This document shows positions 61,527 to 64,000 of a stretch of DNA of 64,000 nucleotides, piece after piece (position 1 is the stretch's first letter; each line of letters starts with the position of its first letter). Under the pieces are notes generated by a model. That model made no database searches, was not told where the DNA came from, and saw only the letters and a program-made list of their open reading frames with translations. The stretch is from Parapedobacter koreensis. Its GTDB lineage: Bacteria; Bacteroidota; Bacteroidia; Sphingobacteriales; Sphingobacteriaceae. Position numbers and translations under genes: made by a program. The DNA lies in NCBI RefSeq assembly GCF_900109365.1, contig NZ_FNZR01000008.1:62001-126000 (forward strand), given 5' to 3'.

Positions 61527-63884
61527 TTATTTGATTTGCGCGGTACTCTCCAGCAGTTTGATACTCAGCACAGCTTTGACGTCCTCACTTGCATCCATAA
61601 CCGCATCGAACAATAGGTCATGTGACCCCACAGTCAGTTCAGGCAAAGCCCTTGGCAACGGGACGGTTTTGATAAAGCGTCCTTTATTGTTATACAGCTT
61701 TGCGGCATCGGTGTCATCCAATACCAGGCTTTCGCCTGCCGCCAATACGATAGGGATCTGCATACTAAATGAATTGTCCAATTCAATGGTAGGATTACGG
61801 ATTTCCCCTGACTTGCCACTTGCCAGTAGGACGTATTGTGCTTGTTGGGGCACCATGGCATTTTCAAATACCCAAGACGATGACGTAGGCTGGCCGGGTT
61901 GCAGTACTTGCGCTTCGTGCTCAAAGACATGCTTGCGGAATCGTTGGACGAACCATTGGTTCGATTCGCGGTACAGGTGCATGTCATTGGCTGGATCCTT
62001 CAACCACATCCGCTGCTCGTCAGAAAAGAGATTTGACCGCTGTGCTTCTGTCCACAGGTTAATTTGGTTGACGATTTCTTCCAGATTCGGATTTGCCAAA
62101 GCAGGTTCCCTCAACACCAAAGCGTAGCCGGCATGGTAACCTGCCGCAAGGCCAAGCATCCAATCGACATCTTCTACCGTAGTGTGTTCGGTGATTAGGA
62201 ACCAGCCAAGCATGTTGGGCAGGTAATTGTTTTCCAGGAACGGCTGGTTGGCAAAGCGCACATCCGCTTGGCTCTCGCGGAAACCGGCATACCAGGGTTC
62301 ACCCCAGTTGAGGTAATGGTTGAAATGCCAGAAATAATGGTTGGCCCTGCTGGATCCGAATACGACCGGGTGATTCGCGCCACGGAATACCTGCTCGGCG
62401 AAGGTGTTGAAGGATAAATCACCCATGCCGGTGGCATAGGTGCCTTCATGTCCATCGAAATCCATTTGGTTGGCACCCGTCTCATTGATGAATTGGACGA
62501 TGTTGTCTGCGACTTCGCGTTGCAGTGTCCAATCCGGAAAAAGCACTTTGTATGGATGGTCGATAAGCCGATGTGCAGCAGTTCCGGCGGCATGTTTCTG
62601 TGCCATGGTGCCGAACGCCCCACGTACACATCCCAGTAGCCGGTACGGTGCCGTTTGGCTGACCTCGCGGAAGCGGATAAGTTCGGTGCCGATGCGTACA
62701 CAGTTCAGGTCGCTCCGCATCTGGAAGTATTCAGACGAGCTGACAGTGATTTCGGTTTCCTGTTCGGAAATGGCCTGTTCGAGCGCTGCGGATCCGGCAG
62801 TCATGAGGTGCTCGCTGGGAACCGGTGTCACGTAAGCATCGTTGGTGGTGAGAAAGGTTGTCAGCGTGTGGAAGCCCAGCCGCAGTCCGAGTGCTTTCGC
62901 CTTGTCCACCGCTGTTTTAAAGCCGTTACGCCCGTTGGGAAATAACGATGCCTTCAACACAAAATGACCCCACGTATCAAACGGATCCTCGTGATACACG
63001 CCCGCCATTCCCATCCGCTTGGCAAGGTTCAGGAAAGTGTCTACATTGGATTCGTTGAACGAGGTGATGAGGTAAGGCCTGCCTACTTCTTTGGACGTCC
63101 GAATCCACTCGTCCTGCCACATGGCATATGGGAGTTTCTCCGCTTTGGCAATGGAAAGGATCGTGGGCAGGGCCATGGCTGGCTTGCAACCGAACAGGGC
63201 AATCGCTGAACCTTCGATCTGTCCGTCCGGTATGGCCGGCACCGGGACATTCTGCCAGCGATCCCATACCTTGATATTCCGAGCTACTGACCGATTAATT
63301 GTAAAGGCCTGTAAAGACGATCCGGAAGGACGGGAAAGCGCGGCAGTACCGGTGTCGAAAATAGCCCCTTCCTGATTTACCCATTTTCCGCCGGAGGTCT
63401 TGGTATTGAGTCCCTGCATGCCGATGGCATATGCTGCATCGCGCACTACACCTACCGTGTTGCCGATGCTGTCCTTGAGTGACGTATGGATGTTGCCCCA
63501 GACGAGCGCCTCCACATCCTTGCTGATGTCCTGCACTTCAAACCGAAGGTATTGTTTGTGCGGGGTAGCGCGGATTCGCACAAACAGGTCGCCCGGGAAA
63601 TCGAAGGTGATCAGTTGCTTGTCAAACCGCGCTTGCACGGGTGATATGCTATGCCCATCGTGTATGAGCTGTACCAAAAAATTGCGATCGGTATCGATAG
63701 CATATTCTTTGCCCGAAGAAATGGCCTTTAAGGAAGTGATGTTGCCCTTTGGGCCGATGGATAACGATAACGATTCGCTTTTGTAGGTCTGTGCCTGTGC
63801 CAGTGAAATTGGTAATAAAAAAAGGCAAATGCATGTAATTACGGTGCGGAAACGAAGTTTTGTAGGATCTGTTTGTCGTATCAT
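61527..63884 (-). CDS. unclassified secreted glycosidase-like protein
   Basis: This 785-residue protein has a signal peptide (VITCICLFLLPISLAQA, cleaved near residue 32), an N-terminal beta-sandwich-like region (about 35-240) and a middle part with (beta/alpha)-barrel wording: PYLITSFNESNVDTF, MAGVYHEDPFDTWGHF, LGLRLGFHTLTTF and NQMDFDGHEGTYATGMG near residue 475. The D-F-D and H-E-D sites are candidate acids. A C-terminal beta domain ends the chain. The architecture resembles TIM-barrel glycosidases, but I cannot assign a GH family. The start is the ATG at 63884; an upstream TTG (63902) adds six residues. It converges with the GH18 gene and remnant. Confidence 0.6.
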   Translation of the reverse strand: MIRQTDPTKLRFRTVITCICLFLLPISLAQAQTYKSESLSLSIGPKGNITSLKAISSGKEYAIDTDRNFLVQLIHDGHSISPVQARFDKQLITFDFPGDLFVRIRATPHKQYLRFEVQDISKDVEALVWGNIHTSLKDSIGNTVGVVRDAAYAIGMQGLNTKTSGGKWVNQEGAIFDTGTAALSRPSGSSLQAFTINRSVARNIKVWDRWQNVPVPAIPDGQIEGSAIALFGCKPAMALPTILSIAKAEKLPYAMWQDEWIRTSKEVGRPYLITSFNESNVDTFLNLAKRMGMAGVYHEDPFDTWGHFVLKASLFPNGRNGFKTAVDKAKALGLRLGFHTLTTFLTTNDAYVTPVPSEHLMTAGSAALEQAISEQETEITVSSSEYFQMRSDLNCVRIGTELIRFREVSQTAPYRLLGCVRGAFGTMAQKHAAGTAAHRLIDHPYKVLFPDWTLQREVADNIVQFINETGANQMDFDGHEGTYATGMGDLSFNTFAEQVFRGANHPVVFGSSRANHYFWHFNHYLNWGEPWYAGFRESQADVRFANQPFLENNYLPNMLGWFLITEHTTVEDVDWMLGLAAGYHAGYALVLREPALANPNLEEIVNQINLWTEAQRSNLFSDEQRMWLKDPANDMHLYRESNQWFVQRFRKHVFEHEAQVLQPGQPTSSSWVFENAMVPQQAQYVLLASGKSGEIRNPTIELDNSFSMQIPIVLAAGESLVLDDTDAAKLYNNKGRFIKTVPLPRALPELTVGSHDLLFDAVMDASEDVKAVLSIKLLESTAQIK

Positions 63885-64000
63885 GTTAAAATGTAAATGC
63901 AATTATTCGGTAACTATCTTGGAGTTTGGTAATGAAAGCGCGAACTATTCACGTTGTAGCATGATAGCACGATTTCTGATATCAGTGACTCAATTTGATG

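Noticed and set aside
63914-64000. minus-strand open frame of 28 codons entering from the right edge
   Set aside because: Too short and without recognisable residues to call the end of a gene.
1-64000. CRISPR arrays, tRNA or rRNA genes, insertion sequences, prophage genes
   Set aside because: No regularly spaced repeats, cloverleaf-like sequences, transposases or phage proteins were seen by reading both strands; a dedicated RNA or repeat search was not possible.

Overview
The window comes from a Bacteroidota chromosome, most likely Sphingobacteriaceae; the genus is not decidable from sequence alone. The reasons are a full-length SprA (the type IX secretion translocon), a SusC/SusD pair, a hybrid two-component glycan sensor (HTCS), near-absence of Shine-Dalgarno sites with A-rich start regions, and several TAnnTTTG-type -7 promoter elements. 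No rRNA, tRNA, CRISPR array, insertion sequence or prophage was seen. Gene density is high and most genes sit in short operons.

Layout. 1-7.4 kb (minus strand): the start of a PAS-domain protein cut by the window edge, glutamate dehydrogenase, three cytochrome c maturation genes (ccmD-like, ccmC, ccmB), a YtxH-like protein, an MsbA-type ABC exporter, a small secreted coiled-coil membrane protein and a SAM hydroxide adenosyltransferase-family protein. 7.6-17.4 kb (mostly plus): phoH, purC, a lone STAS protein, RNase Z, then hisC-hisB-hisH-hisA-hisF-hisIE (hisG and hisD are absent here), a WD40 protein and a convergent free methionine-R-sulfoxide reductase. 17.7-26.5 kb (plus): a LacI regulator followed by an array of palindromes, two Tat-exported Gfo/Idh/MocA oxidoreductases, a FucP-type sugar transporter, nagA, nagB, an MHS-family transporter and a small membrane protein, which together look like an amino-sugar or glycoside utilisation locus. 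26.5-42.2 kb: sprA, ruvA, maeB and a PBP4-type carboxypeptidase (minus), then a GH3-superfamily protein, a HELGH metallopeptidase-like protein and a three-domain Xaa-Pro aminopeptidase.

42.5-63.9 kb is the accessory part. A GH20 hexosaminidase lipoprotein is divergent from a SusC-SusD operon that continues, with 4-nt to overlapping junctions, into an aryl-sulfate sulfotransferase, a two-domain CHR-family transporter, a PAPS-type sulfotransferase and CysQ. Convergent with it is an HTCS gene whose last bases overlap cysC (APS kinase). Flanking genes are a GH16-like lipoprotein, a GH18 chitinase-like enzyme, a decayed HEAT/DUF1080-like gene remnant and an unclassified 785-residue glycosidase-like protein.

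The most interesting unit is this SusCD-linked sulfur-transfer cluster. It holds both a PAPS-independent and a PAPS-dependent sulfotransferase, the enzyme that makes PAPS and the enzyme that removes PAP, with no sulfatase in the window and with cysC coupled to a glycan-sensor gene. I read it as a sulfate group-transfer module attached to outer-membrane glycan or small-molecule uptake. The component families are clear; the joint function is inference.
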